Shown here: positions 1-6,810 of the stretch, in pieces
How positions within the stretch are numbered: the first letter of the stretch is position 1
How the letters are laid out: every line of letters starts with the position of its first letter
Source: Flemingiibacterium sp045636145
GTDB taxonomy: Bacteria; Bacillota; Clostridia; Oscillospirales; CAG-272
DNA length: 13,830 nt
Direction: 5' to 3'
Assembly (NCBI GenBank): GCA_045636145.1
Contig: JAZTWV010000025.1
Coordinates: 1-13,830, forward strand
Notes under the pieces: generated by a model
Told to the model about the DNA's origin: nothing
The model's database searches: none
The model's input: the letters and a program-made list of their open reading frames with translations, nothing else
Translations under genes and position numbers: made by a program

Positions 1-44
1 GGAACAGGGGAAACTCACGCCTTCTATAAATCTACAAATTATAC

Positions 45-72
45 TTGAAATTATTATAATTTGTGGTATAAT
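45..72 (+). promoter_or_regulatory. Promoter of the DUF234 ATPase gene
   Basis: A TTGAAA -35 box (45-50) and a perfect TATAAT -10 box (67-72) are separated by 16 bases. The TGG just before the -10 makes it an extended -10 promoter. The first start codon downstream is 42 bases beyond the -10 box. The promoter is read from consensus match only. Confidence 0.7.
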
Positions 73-76
73 AATT
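49..76. repeat. 10-bp perfect inverted repeat over the promoter spacer and -10 box
   Basis: AATTATTATA (49-58) and TATAATAATT (67-76) are exact reverse complements separated by 8 bases. The right arm contains the whole -10 box. A bound regulator would block RNA polymerase, so this is a candidate operator. The arms are pure A/T, so a chance match in an AT-rich promoter is also possible. Confidence 0.4.
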
Positions 77-113
77 ATACAGATGCATAATATATTACCG
101 AGAGGTGATCGAA

Positions 114-1502
114 ATGTCAAGATTCATAGACAGAGAAGCGGAGATGAAAACGCTCGAGAACGAATACGCCAGAGAAGGCTCTTCCCTCGTTATACTATAC
201 GGCAGACGGCGTGTTGGTAAGACTACACTCATATCCGAGTTCATAAAGGACAAAAATGCTCTGTTCTTCCTTGCCAGTGAAGAATCGGAGACACAGAACC
301 GCAATATGTTCAAGGACAAAGCCGCAGATTTTATCGACAGCGATCTTCTTCGAAATGCCGCTGTGTCAAACTGGGATGCCGTATTCAAAGCAATTATGGA
401 TACGAGATTTGATACAAAACCGATCATAGTCATAGACGAGTTTCAGTACATCGGCAAATCAAATCCCGCATTTCCGTCAGTGTTCCAGCGCATATGGGAG
501 GAAATCCTTAAAAACAGGTCTGTTATGGTAATACTGTGCGGCTCACTCATATCCATGATGGAGTCGCAGACACTTAGCTATGACAGCCCGCTTTACGGAC
601 GGAGAACGGCTCAGATAAGACTGAAGCAAATACCGTTCAGGTATTACAAACAGTTCTTCCCGGGTACTGATGAAAACAAACTTATCGAAATGTATTCGGT
701 GACGGGCGGTGTACCCAAGTACATCGAGCTTTTCCGTGAAAGCGACAACATTTACGATGCGATAGAGCAAAGCGTACTGAACCCCACAGGCTATCTTTAC
801 GATGAACCGTATTTCCTCCTGCAGCAGGAGGTTTCCGAGGTCGGAAGCTATTTTTCCATCATAAAAGCCATAGCCGCAGGAAACAGTAAGCTTTCCGCCA
901 TATCGACTGTACTTGAGGTGAAGGCAACAAGCCTTACAAAGTATCTCAAAACCCTTATAGACCTCGACATTCTTGAACGTGAAGTTCCCATAACCGAGGA
1001 AAATCCCGAAAAGAGCAAGCGAGGACTTTACAGGATAAAAGACAACTATCTGCGCTTCTGGTTTGCGTTTGTCTATCCGGGAATCAGCTTTATTGAAAGC
1101 GGCAACAGCAGTATCGTAATGTCAAAAATACGAAATGGGCTTACAAGTAACCACACCGCGTTCGTATATGAGGATATATGCAGAGAAAAGATGTGGGAGC
1201 TTAACGCATCGGGTGCGTGGGGCTTCCATTTCTCGAAGATAGGACGATATTGGGACAACAAAACGGAAATAGACATAGCCGCCCTTGATCCAGACGGCAA
1301 GAACCTCATCCTCGGCGAGTGCAAATATTGGAGCGAACCGGTGGGCATCAACATACTGACTTCCCTTGAAGAAAAAGCGAAGTCAGTAACGTGGAACAGA
1401 GACACCCGAAAGACATGGTATGTTCTGTTCAGCTCGGCGGGCTTCACGCCTGAGCTTGAAAAGCTTGCAAGCGAGCGCAATGATATTGTGCTGGCAAAAT
1501 AG
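114..1502 (+). CDS. AAA ATPase with C-terminal DUF234 nuclease-like domain
   Basis: This 462-residue protein belongs to the prokaryotic/archaeal AAA ATPase family (PF01637 type) that ends in a DUF234 domain. The Walker A motif GRRRVGKTT is at residues 30-38. The Walker B motif, with the acidic pair D108-E109, lies in IIVIDEFQY. A winged-helix-like middle part at roughly 260-330 (the stretch around KATSLTKYLKTLIDLDIL) is followed by DUF234. Near the C-terminus, E385-I-D387 and GECK (401-404) resemble the core of a PD-(D/E)xK nuclease. I chose ATG 114 because the Shine-Dalgarno AGAGGTG (101-107) sits correctly before it; the GTG at 105 lies inside that site. The gene has its own promoter and terminator, so it is a separate unit from the transfer operon. 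The family's cellular role is not well established. A defence, toxin-like or mobile-DNA role would be inference. Confidence 0.85.
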   Translation: MSRFIDREAEMKTLENEYAREGSSLVILYGRRRVGKTTLISEFIKDKNALFFLASEESETQNRNMFKDKAADFIDSDLLRNAAVSNWDAVFKAIMDTRFDTKPIIVIDEFQYIGKSNPAFPSVFQRIWEEILKNRSVMVILCGSLISMMESQTLSYDSPLYGRRTAQIRLKQIPFRYYKQFFPGTDENKLIEMYSVTGGVPKYIELFRESDNIYDAIEQSVLNPTGYLYDEPYFLLQQEVSEVGSYFSIIKAIAAGNSKLSAISTVLEVKATSLTKYLKTLIDLDILEREVPITEENPEKSKRGLYRIKDNYLRFWFAFVYPGISFIESGNSSIVMSKIRNGLTSNHTAFVYEDICREKMWELNASGAWGFHFSKIGRYWDNKTEIDIAALDPDGKNLILGECKYWSEPVGINILTSLEEKAKSVTWNRDTRKTWYVLFSSAGFTPELEKLASERNDIVLAK

Positions 1503-1519
1503 AATAACGATATTACAAG

Positions 1520-1552
1520 GAGATGTACCTTAAAACGGTGCATCTCTTTTTT
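1520..1552 (+). terminator. Intrinsic terminator after the DUF234 ATPase gene
   Basis: A 10-bp stem, GAGATGTACC (1520-1529) with GGTGCATCTC (1537-1546), includes one G-T pair. It has a 7-base loop and is followed by six T residues. It lies 18 bases past the ATPase stop codon and only 5 bases before the Shine-Dalgarno of the next gene. No promoter is visible in between, so the next operon must depend on read-through or on a promoter I cannot recognise. Confidence 0.85.
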
Positions 1553-1563
1553 CATGAAAGGAC

Positions 1564-1998
1564 GTGATCCCCATAGCATATGTACCCGTACCAAAAGACT
1601 TAAACGCCGTCAAGACGAAGGTGCTGTTTAACTTAACAAAGCGCCAGCTTGTGTGCTTCGGCTCGGGAGCGGCAATCGGACTGCCCATATTCTTCCTATG
1701 CAGATCCGTCATGGGAACGAGCGTTGCGGCTATCATTATGATCCTCATAATGCTCCCGTTTATGCTTCTCGCAATGTACGAAAAGCACGGTCAACCGCTG
1801 GAAGTAGTGATACGCAACATTGTACAGGTCTGCTTCATTAGACCGAAGGTGCGACCGTATATGACGGATAATTTCTATGACATACTCGAAAGACAGGATA
1901 AACTCGACAAGGAGGTGCAAAGCATAATTTATGGCACAAAAGATAAGCAAAGCCGACAAAAAGCTGATCGGGGCGGCAATAGCAAGGGCGAAGAATAA
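1564..1998 (+). CDS. PrgI family conjugation membrane protein (VirB3-like)
   Basis: This small inner-membrane component of the conjugative type IV secretion channel sits directly before VirB4, as PrgI family proteins do in these elements. The N-terminus reads AYVPVPKDL, then NLTKRQLVCFGSG, which is characteristic. Two hydrophobic segments (about residues 37-52 and 57-75) form a membrane hairpin, followed by a charged cytoplasmic tail. The start is uncertain. The annotated GTG at 1564 is only one base past the Shine-Dalgarno AAAGGA (1557-1562). The place where relatives, as I remember them, have ATG followed by GCA-TAT-GTA is occupied here by ATA (1573-1575), at a sensible 10-base spacing. Translation may begin at either codon. 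The 3' end overlaps virB4 by 68 bases, which suggests coupling. Confidence 0.85.
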   Translation: MIPIAYVPVPKDLNAVKTKVLFNLTKRQLVCFGSGAAIGLPIFFLCRSVMGTSVAAIIMILIMLPFMLLAMYEKHGQPLEVVIRNIVQVCFIRPKVRPYMTDNFYDILERQDKLDKEVQSIIYGTKDKQSRQKADRGGNSKGEE

Positions 1999-4357
1999 AG
2001 ACAAACATAGGATGTCAGCCCAGGACAGCATACCCTTTGAGCGGATGTGGCAGGACGGTATATGTCGCGTAAAGCCCGGGTATTTTACCAAGACGGTGCA
2101 GTTCCAGGACATCAACTATCAGTTAAACCAAAACGAGGACAAGACCGCCATCTTCGACGGTTGGTGTGACTTCCTCAATTATTTCGACAGCTCGGTGCAC
2201 TTTCAGCTCTCGTTCATGAACCTTGCGGCGAACAAGGATACCTATGCCGACAGCATTGCCATCCCACCCCAGGACGATGATTTCGACGGCATCCGCACCG
2301 AGTACACGGAAATGCTTCGCGGTCAGCTTGCAAAAGGTAACAACGGACTTATTAAAACCAAGTATTTGACTTTCGGCATAGAAGCGGAAACCATAAAAAC
2401 CGCCAAACCTCGCCTTGACCGTATTGAAACAGACATACTCAACAATTTCAAGCGCCTCGGCGTATCTGCCGCACCGCTTAACGGTCACGACAGACTTGCG
2501 CTGATGCACGGGATGTTTCATATGGACGAGCAGATACCCTTTCGCTTTTCCTGGGACTGGTTAGCACCAAGCGGGCTATCGGTTAAGGATTTCATTGCCC
2601 CGTCAAGCTTTGAGTTCCGAAACGGCAAGATTTTCGGTGTAGGAAAGAAGCTTGGCGCGGTGTCCTTCTTACAGATACTCGCACCGGAGCTTAACGACCG
2701 TATACTTGCGGATTTTCTCGACATGGAAAGCTCGCTTATAGTCACCATGCACGTTCGCTCGGTAGATCAGACAAAAGCCATAAAGACGGTAAAACGAAAG
2801 ATCACCGACCTTCAGAAAATGACCATCGAGGAGCAAAAAAAGGCGGTACGGTCGGGATATGACATGGACATAATCCCCTCCGACCTTGCGACTTACGGAA
2901 CCGAGGCAAAGAAGCTGTTGCAAGATCTGCAGAGCCGCAACGAGCGTATGTTTCTTCTCACCTTCCTCGTTCTCAACACCGCCGATACCAAACAGCAGCT
3001 TGATAACAACGTATTTCAGGCAAGCTCCATTGCACAGAAGTACAACTGTCAACTCACAAGGCTTGATTTTCGCCAGGAGGAGGGCTTAATGAGCAGTCTG
3101 CCGCTTGGGTACAACCAAATAGAGATTAAGCGAGGTTTGACAACATCGAGCGTCGCTATTTTTATCCCATTTACCACGCAAGAGCTGTTCCAAAGCGGCA
3201 AAGAGGCTCTGTACTGCGGCATCAACGCTCTGTCAAGCAACCTCATTATGGTTGACCGCAAGCTTCTTAAAAATCCCAATGGGCTTATACTCGGCACACC
3301 CGGTTCGGGTAAGTCCTTCTCGGCAAAGCGCGAGATCGCAAATGTGTTCCTCGTCACCGATGACGATATTATCATCTGCGACCCCGAAGCCGAGTACGGT
3401 CCGCTTGTGGACAGACTTCACGGGCAGGTTGTGAAGATTTCGCCTACCTCACCCCATTACATCAATCCCATGGATCTCAATCTCAATTACAGCGAAGAAG
3501 AAAATCCGCTGTCGCTAAAGTCCGACTTCATACTCTCCCTGTGTGAGTTAATTGTTGGCGGAAAGGATGGCTTACAACCTGTAGAAAAGACCATAATAGA
3601 CCGCTGTGTGCGTATGGTCTACCGCGATTACCTAATCGACCCCGTTCCCGAAAAGATGCCGATTCTTGAAGATCTGTACAACGCTCTGCGAGAGCAGGAA
3701 GAAAAGGAAGCGCAGTACATTGCGACGGCACTTGAGATATACGTTACCGGTTCCCTTAACGTATTCAACCACAGAACCAACGTAGACATCCGAAGTCGCA
3801 TCGTTGCCTACGACATCAAGGAGCTTGGCAAGCAATTAAAAAAGATCGGTATGCTCATAGTCCAGGATCAGGTGTGGAACCGTGTTACTGTCAACCGAGA
3901 GGCGCACCGTTCCACGCGTTACTACATCGACGAAATGCACCTGCTTCTCAAGGAAGATCAGACCGCGGCGTACACGGTTGAAATATGGAAGCGTTTTCGA
4001 AAGTGGGGCGGTATTCCGACGGGTATTACGCAGAATGTGAAAGACTTGCTTGCCTCCCGTGAGGTGGAGAACATCTTCGAGAACAGCGACTACATCTATA
4101 TGCTCAACCAGGCATCGGGTGACCGTCAGATTCTTGCAAAACAACTCAATATATCGCCACATCAGCTTTCATATGTTACCCATTCAAGTGAGGGTGAGGG
4201 GCTTCTTTTCTACGGCTCGGTTATACTGCCATTCGTTGACCGATTCCCGAAGGATACCGAGCTATACCGCATAATGACCACCAAACCTCAGGAGCAGTCG
4301 CCGAACAGTACAGGTGACGGCGGCACGGAAGATGATCTGCCCTATGACAATGCGTGA
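1931..4357 (+). CDS. virB4: VirB4-like conjugal transfer ATPase (CD1110 family)
   Basis: This is the 808-residue cytoplasmic motor ATPase of the type IV secretion mating channel, which energises channel assembly and DNA transfer. The N-terminal half (to about residue 430) is the VirB4/TraE-type domain, with family-typical stretches such as YQLNQNEDKTAIF and LAKGNNGLIK. The C-terminal half is the ATPase: Walker A GTPGSGKS is at 455-462 and Walker B, with D667-E668, lies in YYIDEMHLLL. The later segment around GITQNVKDLL fits the conserved C-terminal motif of the family. Length is as expected and no damage is seen. AAGGAGGTG (1909-1917) is the ribosome binding site, 13 bases before ATG 1931, inside the end of prgI. 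The gene ends with an 8-base overlap with the next one. Confidence 0.95.
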   Translation: MAQKISKADKKLIGAAIARAKNKDKHRMSAQDSIPFERMWQDGICRVKPGYFTKTVQFQDINYQLNQNEDKTAIFDGWCDFLNYFDSSVHFQLSFMNLAANKDTYADSIAIPPQDDDFDGIRTEYTEMLRGQLAKGNNGLIKTKYLTFGIEAETIKTAKPRLDRIETDILNNFKRLGVSAAPLNGHDRLALMHGMFHMDEQIPFRFSWDWLAPSGLSVKDFIAPSSFEFRNGKIFGVGKKLGAVSFLQILAPELNDRILADFLDMESSLIVTMHVRSVDQTKAIKTVKRKITDLQKMTIEEQKKAVRSGYDMDIIPSDLATYGTEAKKLLQDLQSRNERMFLLTFLVLNTADTKQQLDNNVFQASSIAQKYNCQLTRLDFRQEEGLMSSLPLGYNQIEIKRGLTTSSVAIFIPFTTQELFQSGKEALYCGINALSSNLIMVDRKLLKNPNGLILGTPGSGKSFSAKREIANVFLVTDDDIIICDPEAEYGPLVDRLHGQVVKISPTSPHYINPMDLNLNYSEEENPLSLKSDFILSLCELIVGGKDGLQPVEKTIIDRCVRMVYRDYLIDPVPEKMPILEDLYNALREQEEKEAQYIATALEIYVTGSLNVFNHRTNVDIRSRIVAYDIKELGKQLKKIGMLIVQDQVWNRVTVNREAHRSTRYYIDEMHLLLKEDQTAAYTVEIWKRFRKWGGIPTGITQNVKDLLASREVENIFENSDYIYMLNQASGDRQILAKQLNISPHQLSYVTHSSEGEGLLFYGSVILPFVDRFPKDTELYRIMTTKPQEQSPNSTGDGGTEDDLPYDNA

Positions 4358-5390
4358 ATCAAAGCTGAAATTCACCGCGGAGGAAATGGCGGCGTACGCA
4401 AAAGACAACCAAAGCGAGAATACCGATGATAATGCAGGTGCGGATAGTGTTAGTGCCGCCGTAGATACCGCTGAACAGGGTGTACATGGGCTTCAAGCGG
4501 TGCGCTGTTCGAGCAGTAACGGTGAGCAAAAGAAGCCGCAGACTTCCCGGCAAACTACGCGCACGACAAGTGCAACAAGCGGATATTCCAGCAACAAAAG
4601 CTCCAAAGCCCATCAAAAGCGTACCATCAAGAAAGAGTACGCCGCGGCGAAGTCGGGCAAAACGGCGAAGAAGTCGACGGCGGCTTCAAAACGTGCGGCA
4701 AAAGCGGCGAAGAAAGCCGCGAATGACACGCAAAAGACGGTATCGTTCGTTGCCCGTCACCCAAAAGAGGTAGCAATCGCCATCATTCTTGTATTTATGG
4801 TGCTGTTTATTTACGGTACGGTTTCAGCCTGCTCTGTGATGTTTCAAGGCGGTGCGTCTACGGTGAGTATTACCACCTATCCCGTAAAGGACGAGGATAT
4901 GCTTGCCGCCGAGAGTAGCTATCTTGGCATGGAAACGGAGCTGCGGGAGTATATCGACAGCTACGAGAGCACCCACGACTACGACGAGTACAACTTCAAC
5001 ATCGGCACCATCGGTCACGACCCCTATGCCCTTATATCCGCCCTCACCGTACTGCATCAAGGTAGTTGGACGGTGGATGAGGTCGGCGGATTGATGGATA
5101 CTCTGTTTGATACACAGTATGTGCTCACCGAGGATGTCATAGTGGAGGTGCGCTACCGCACGGAGACCCGCACCGAGTCCTACACCTACACCGACCCCGA
5201 TACGGGGGAGACGGTTACGGAAACGTATGAGTATGAGGAAGAAGTGCCCTACGACTACTTCATATGCAACGTCACGCTTACCGTGACCGATCTTTCAGAT
5301 GTCGCGCTCGGCATGATGGATGATGAGCAGGCGGAGCTGTTTAATGTTTACATGATTACAAAGGGCAATCGTTCTGATATGTTCGGTTAA
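4350..5390 (+). CDS. CD1108-type cell-wall hydrolase, truncated: catalytic domain absent
   Basis: This protein occupies the slot just after VirB4 that normally encodes the channel-associated peptidoglycan hydrolase (VirB1-like, CD1108 family). Visible parts are a Lys/Ala-rich cytoplasmic N-terminus (about residues 70-130), one membrane segment (about 141-165) and an extracellular region to the stop. In relatives the extracellular region continues, after a KGNR-D-F-type segment, into an NlpC/P60-type hydrolase domain. Here the reading stops two or three residues past that segment (KGNRSDMFG, then TAA), leaving 346 residues and no catalytic Cys/His motif. I chose ATG 4350 because it overlaps the virB4 stop (ATGCGTGA), allowing translational coupling; ATG 4344 is possible. 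The statement about relatives is from memory of the family. The missing domain is seen directly. It may be a non-functional remnant or a scaffold-only form. Confidence 0.8.
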   Translation: MRESKLKFTAEEMAAYAKDNQSENTDDNAGADSVSAAVDTAEQGVHGLQAVRCSSSNGEQKKPQTSRQTTRTTSATSGYSSNKSSKAHQKRTIKKEYAAAKSGKTAKKSTAASKRAAKAAKKAANDTQKTVSFVARHPKEVAIAIILVFMVLFIYGTVSACSVMFQGGASTVSITTYPVKDEDMLAAESSYLGMETELREYIDSYESTHDYDEYNFNIGTIGHDPYALISALTVLHQGSWTVDEVGGLMDTLFDTQYVLTEDVIVEVRYRTETRTESYTYTDPDTGETVTETYEYEEEVPYDYFICNVTLTVTDLSDVALGMMDDEQAELFNVYMITKGNRSDMFG

Positions 5391-5429
5391 CACACACGAA
5401 AAGTTTACAAACAAATTTATGTTTATGTA

Positions 5430-5458
5430 TTGCTATTGTGCGCACAACGGTGTATAAT
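5430..5458 (+). promoter_or_regulatory. Promoter of the DinJ-type antitoxin gene
   Basis: A TTGCTA -35 box (5430-5435) and a perfect TATAAT -10 box (5453-5458, preceded by TG) are spaced by 17 bases. It lies 32 bases before the antitoxin ATG and 39 bases past the truncated hydrolase gene. Confidence 0.7.
5436..5447. promoter_or_regulatory. Candidate antitoxin operator, perfect palindrome
   Basis: TTGTGCGCACAA is a perfect 12-base palindrome filling most of the space between the -35 and -10 boxes. RelB/DinJ-type ribbon-helix-helix antitoxins are known to repress their own promoters by binding such sites. The assignment is inferred from position and symmetry. Confidence 0.6.
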
Positions 5459-5490
5459 ATTATTACAAAGTCCCGAAAGGAGTAACGCAC

Positions 5491-5787
5491 ATGGCAAAAT
5501 CAGCAAATTTGTATGCGCGCATTGAACCCGATCTCAAGGAGCAGGCAGAAACCATTCTCGCCGCACTTGGTATTCCCGCGTCAAATGCAATCACAATGTT
5601 TTACCGTCAGATAATACTGCAGAAAGGTCTGCCCTTCGATGTTAAGCTGCCCGCGTCAATGCCCCTAGATGTGAGCACGCTCACCGATGCGGAGCTTGAT
5701 GCAGAGCTTGAAAAAGGATATGCGGATATGCTGGAGGGCAAATCAAAGAGCGCCAAAGGCGTGTTTGACGGTATCCGCAAGGACTGA
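5491..5787 (+). CDS. RelB/DinJ family antitoxin, without a toxin partner
   Basis: This 98-residue protein has the N-terminus of a RelB/DinJ ribbon-helix-helix antitoxin: a short strand (SANLYARIEP), then helices through KEQAETILAALGIPASNAI and TMFYRQIILQKGLPFDV. The remaining tail (about 50-98) is acidic, then basic, and would normally wrap the cognate RelE/YafQ-type toxin. The Shine-Dalgarno GAAAGGAG (5474-5481) sits well before ATG 5491. No toxin gene follows: only 33 bases separate the stop from a strong terminator. The gene is therefore monocistronic and orphan. It may act as a repressor, neutralise a toxin encoded elsewhere, or be the survivor of a broken pair. Confidence 0.85.
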   Translation: MAKSANLYARIEPDLKEQAETILAALGIPASNAITMFYRQIILQKGLPFDVKLPASMPLDVSTLTDAELDAELEKGYADMLEGKSKSAKGVFDGIRKD

Positions 5788-5820
5788 TTATGACAAGCAC
5801 ACAAAAATCTAACAGGAATC

Positions 5821-5849
5821 AGCATCTATCATAGTGATAGGTGCTTTTT
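5821..5849 (+). terminator. Intrinsic terminator after the antitoxin gene
   Basis: An 11-bp stem, AGCATCTATCA (5821-5831) with TGATAGGTGCT (5835-5845), includes one T-G pair, has a 3-base loop and runs into TTTTT. It ends the antitoxin cassette 14 bases before the Shine-Dalgarno of the DUF4315 gene, so it stands in the path of transcription from the upstream transfer genes. Confidence 0.88.
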
Positions 5850-5873
5850 CTTTGCCCAAAACAAGGAGGAACC

Positions 5874-6122
5874 ATGAACCCGAAAATACAAAAGCTAAAA
5901 TCGGAGCGGGAGAAAAACGACCGCAAGATCGCCGCTCTGAGGGAACGGAACAAGCGAATTGACGAACGTATCACGGAGCTTGAAAACACAGACATCATCG
6001 GCATGGTACGGGAGCACGAACTCACGCCCGATATGCTTTATGAGCTGATACTTGAAATGAAAACGCGTCCTGTACCGAAAATACACGAAGAAACGGAGGA
6101 ATTACCAAGTGAAGAAAGTTAA
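5874..6122 (+). CDS. DUF4315 family protein
   Basis: This is an 82-residue, highly charged protein found in Clostridial conjugative elements immediately before the DUF4366 gene. Residues 3-40 (KIQKLKSEREKNDRKIAALR and on) form an uninterrupted heptad-like helix, very likely a coiled coil. A short conserved C-terminal part (EHELTPDMLYELI) follows. I chose ATG 5874 because AAGGAGGA (5863-5870) precedes it ideally; the longer reading from GTG 5841 starts inside the preceding terminator. It overlaps the DUF4366 gene by 14 bases. Molecular role is unknown; association with the transfer machinery is inferred from conserved order. Confidence 0.85.
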   Translation: MNPKIQKLKSEREKNDRKIAALRERNKRIDERITELENTDIIGMVREHELTPDMLYELILEMKTRPVPKIHEETEELPSEES

Positions 6123-6810
6123 GATATTACCCATGATCATGACTGTCCTATGCTGCATGACAGCCTTTGCTGTTACAGCGTTTGCGGCGGAGAATGATGG
6201 CGACAATACATTTACTCCTGACGGCAATCTAACCCTTATTGACGATTTTACAGACCCCTCCGAGACTACGGGCAAGCAGTTTATCACACTTCAATCGAAG
6301 AACGGCAACTACTTCTACCTCGTTATTGACCGTGACGGTAAGAGCGACAACGTGTACTTCATGAATCTCATTGACGAAGCCGATCTGCTTGCGCTTATGG
6401 AGGAAGGTGAAGCCGAAACCGAGCCTGTGGTGTGTCTGTGCGAGGACAAATGCGCGCTCGGCGCCATTGATGCCGGGTGCGAGGTCTGCCGCGCGAATCT
6501 TGATGAGTGTGCCGGTAAGTTGGTACCCATCGAACTCGTGGAAGATGAGGACAAAGGCAGTTCTGTTAACAGCGCCGTTATTATCGTCATAATCCTCGCA
6601 GTAGTCGCCGCCGTAGGTGCAGGTGTGTACTTTTTCAAATTCAAGAAGCCAAAAATGGACAAGGGCGCCCCCAATCTTGACGACTACGACTTCGGCGACG
6701 ATGATGACGAGGATGAAACCGAGATCGACGAATCTGAGCAAACCAACGATGCAGAATCCCTCGAAGATGATACCGATACCGAAACAGACGAGGACGGTGA
6801 GGACGCATGA
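6109..6810 (+). CDS. DUF4366 / CD1107 family surface protein
   Basis: This 233-residue exported, membrane-anchored protein is typical of the transfer operon. A signal peptide covers about residues 1-27, ending AFAAE. The extracellular domain (about 28-150) includes a six-cysteine cluster (C109, C111, C115, C124, C127, C134) that could bind metal or form disulfides. A membrane helix (about 154-177) is followed by KFKKPK, a stop-transfer signal. The cytoplasmic tail (190-233) is extremely acidic, with runs of Asp and Glu. GTG 6109 is chosen because CGGAGGA (6094-6100) lies 8 bases upstream and the signal peptide begins there. The stop overlaps the topB start (ATGA). Function is not established; a role in channel assembly or cell contact is inference. 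Confidence 0.88.
   Translation: MKKVKILPMIMTVLCCMTAFAVTAFAAENDGDNTFTPDGNLTLIDDFTDPSETTGKQFITLQSKNGNYFYLVIDRDGKSDNVYFMNLIDEADLLALMEEGEAETEPVVCLCEDKCALGAIDAGCEVCRANLDECAGKLVPIELVEDEDKGSSVNSAVIIVIILAVVAAVGAGVYFFKFKKPKMDKGAPNLDDYDFGDDDDEDETEIDESEQTNDAESLEDDTDTETDEDGEDA

Noticed and set aside
105..113. GTG start adding three residues to the DUF234 ATPase
   Set aside because: The GTG lies within the Shine-Dalgarno sequence; ATG 114 is correctly spaced.
1073..1594. 173-codon minus-strand open frame
   Set aside because: It is antisense to the well-supported ATPase gene and crosses its terminator; the translation has no recognisable family features.
5790..5834. Short open frame right after the DinJ-type gene, considered as a toxin remnant
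   Set aside because: Only 14 codons, ends inside the terminator stem, and shows no RelE/YafQ features.
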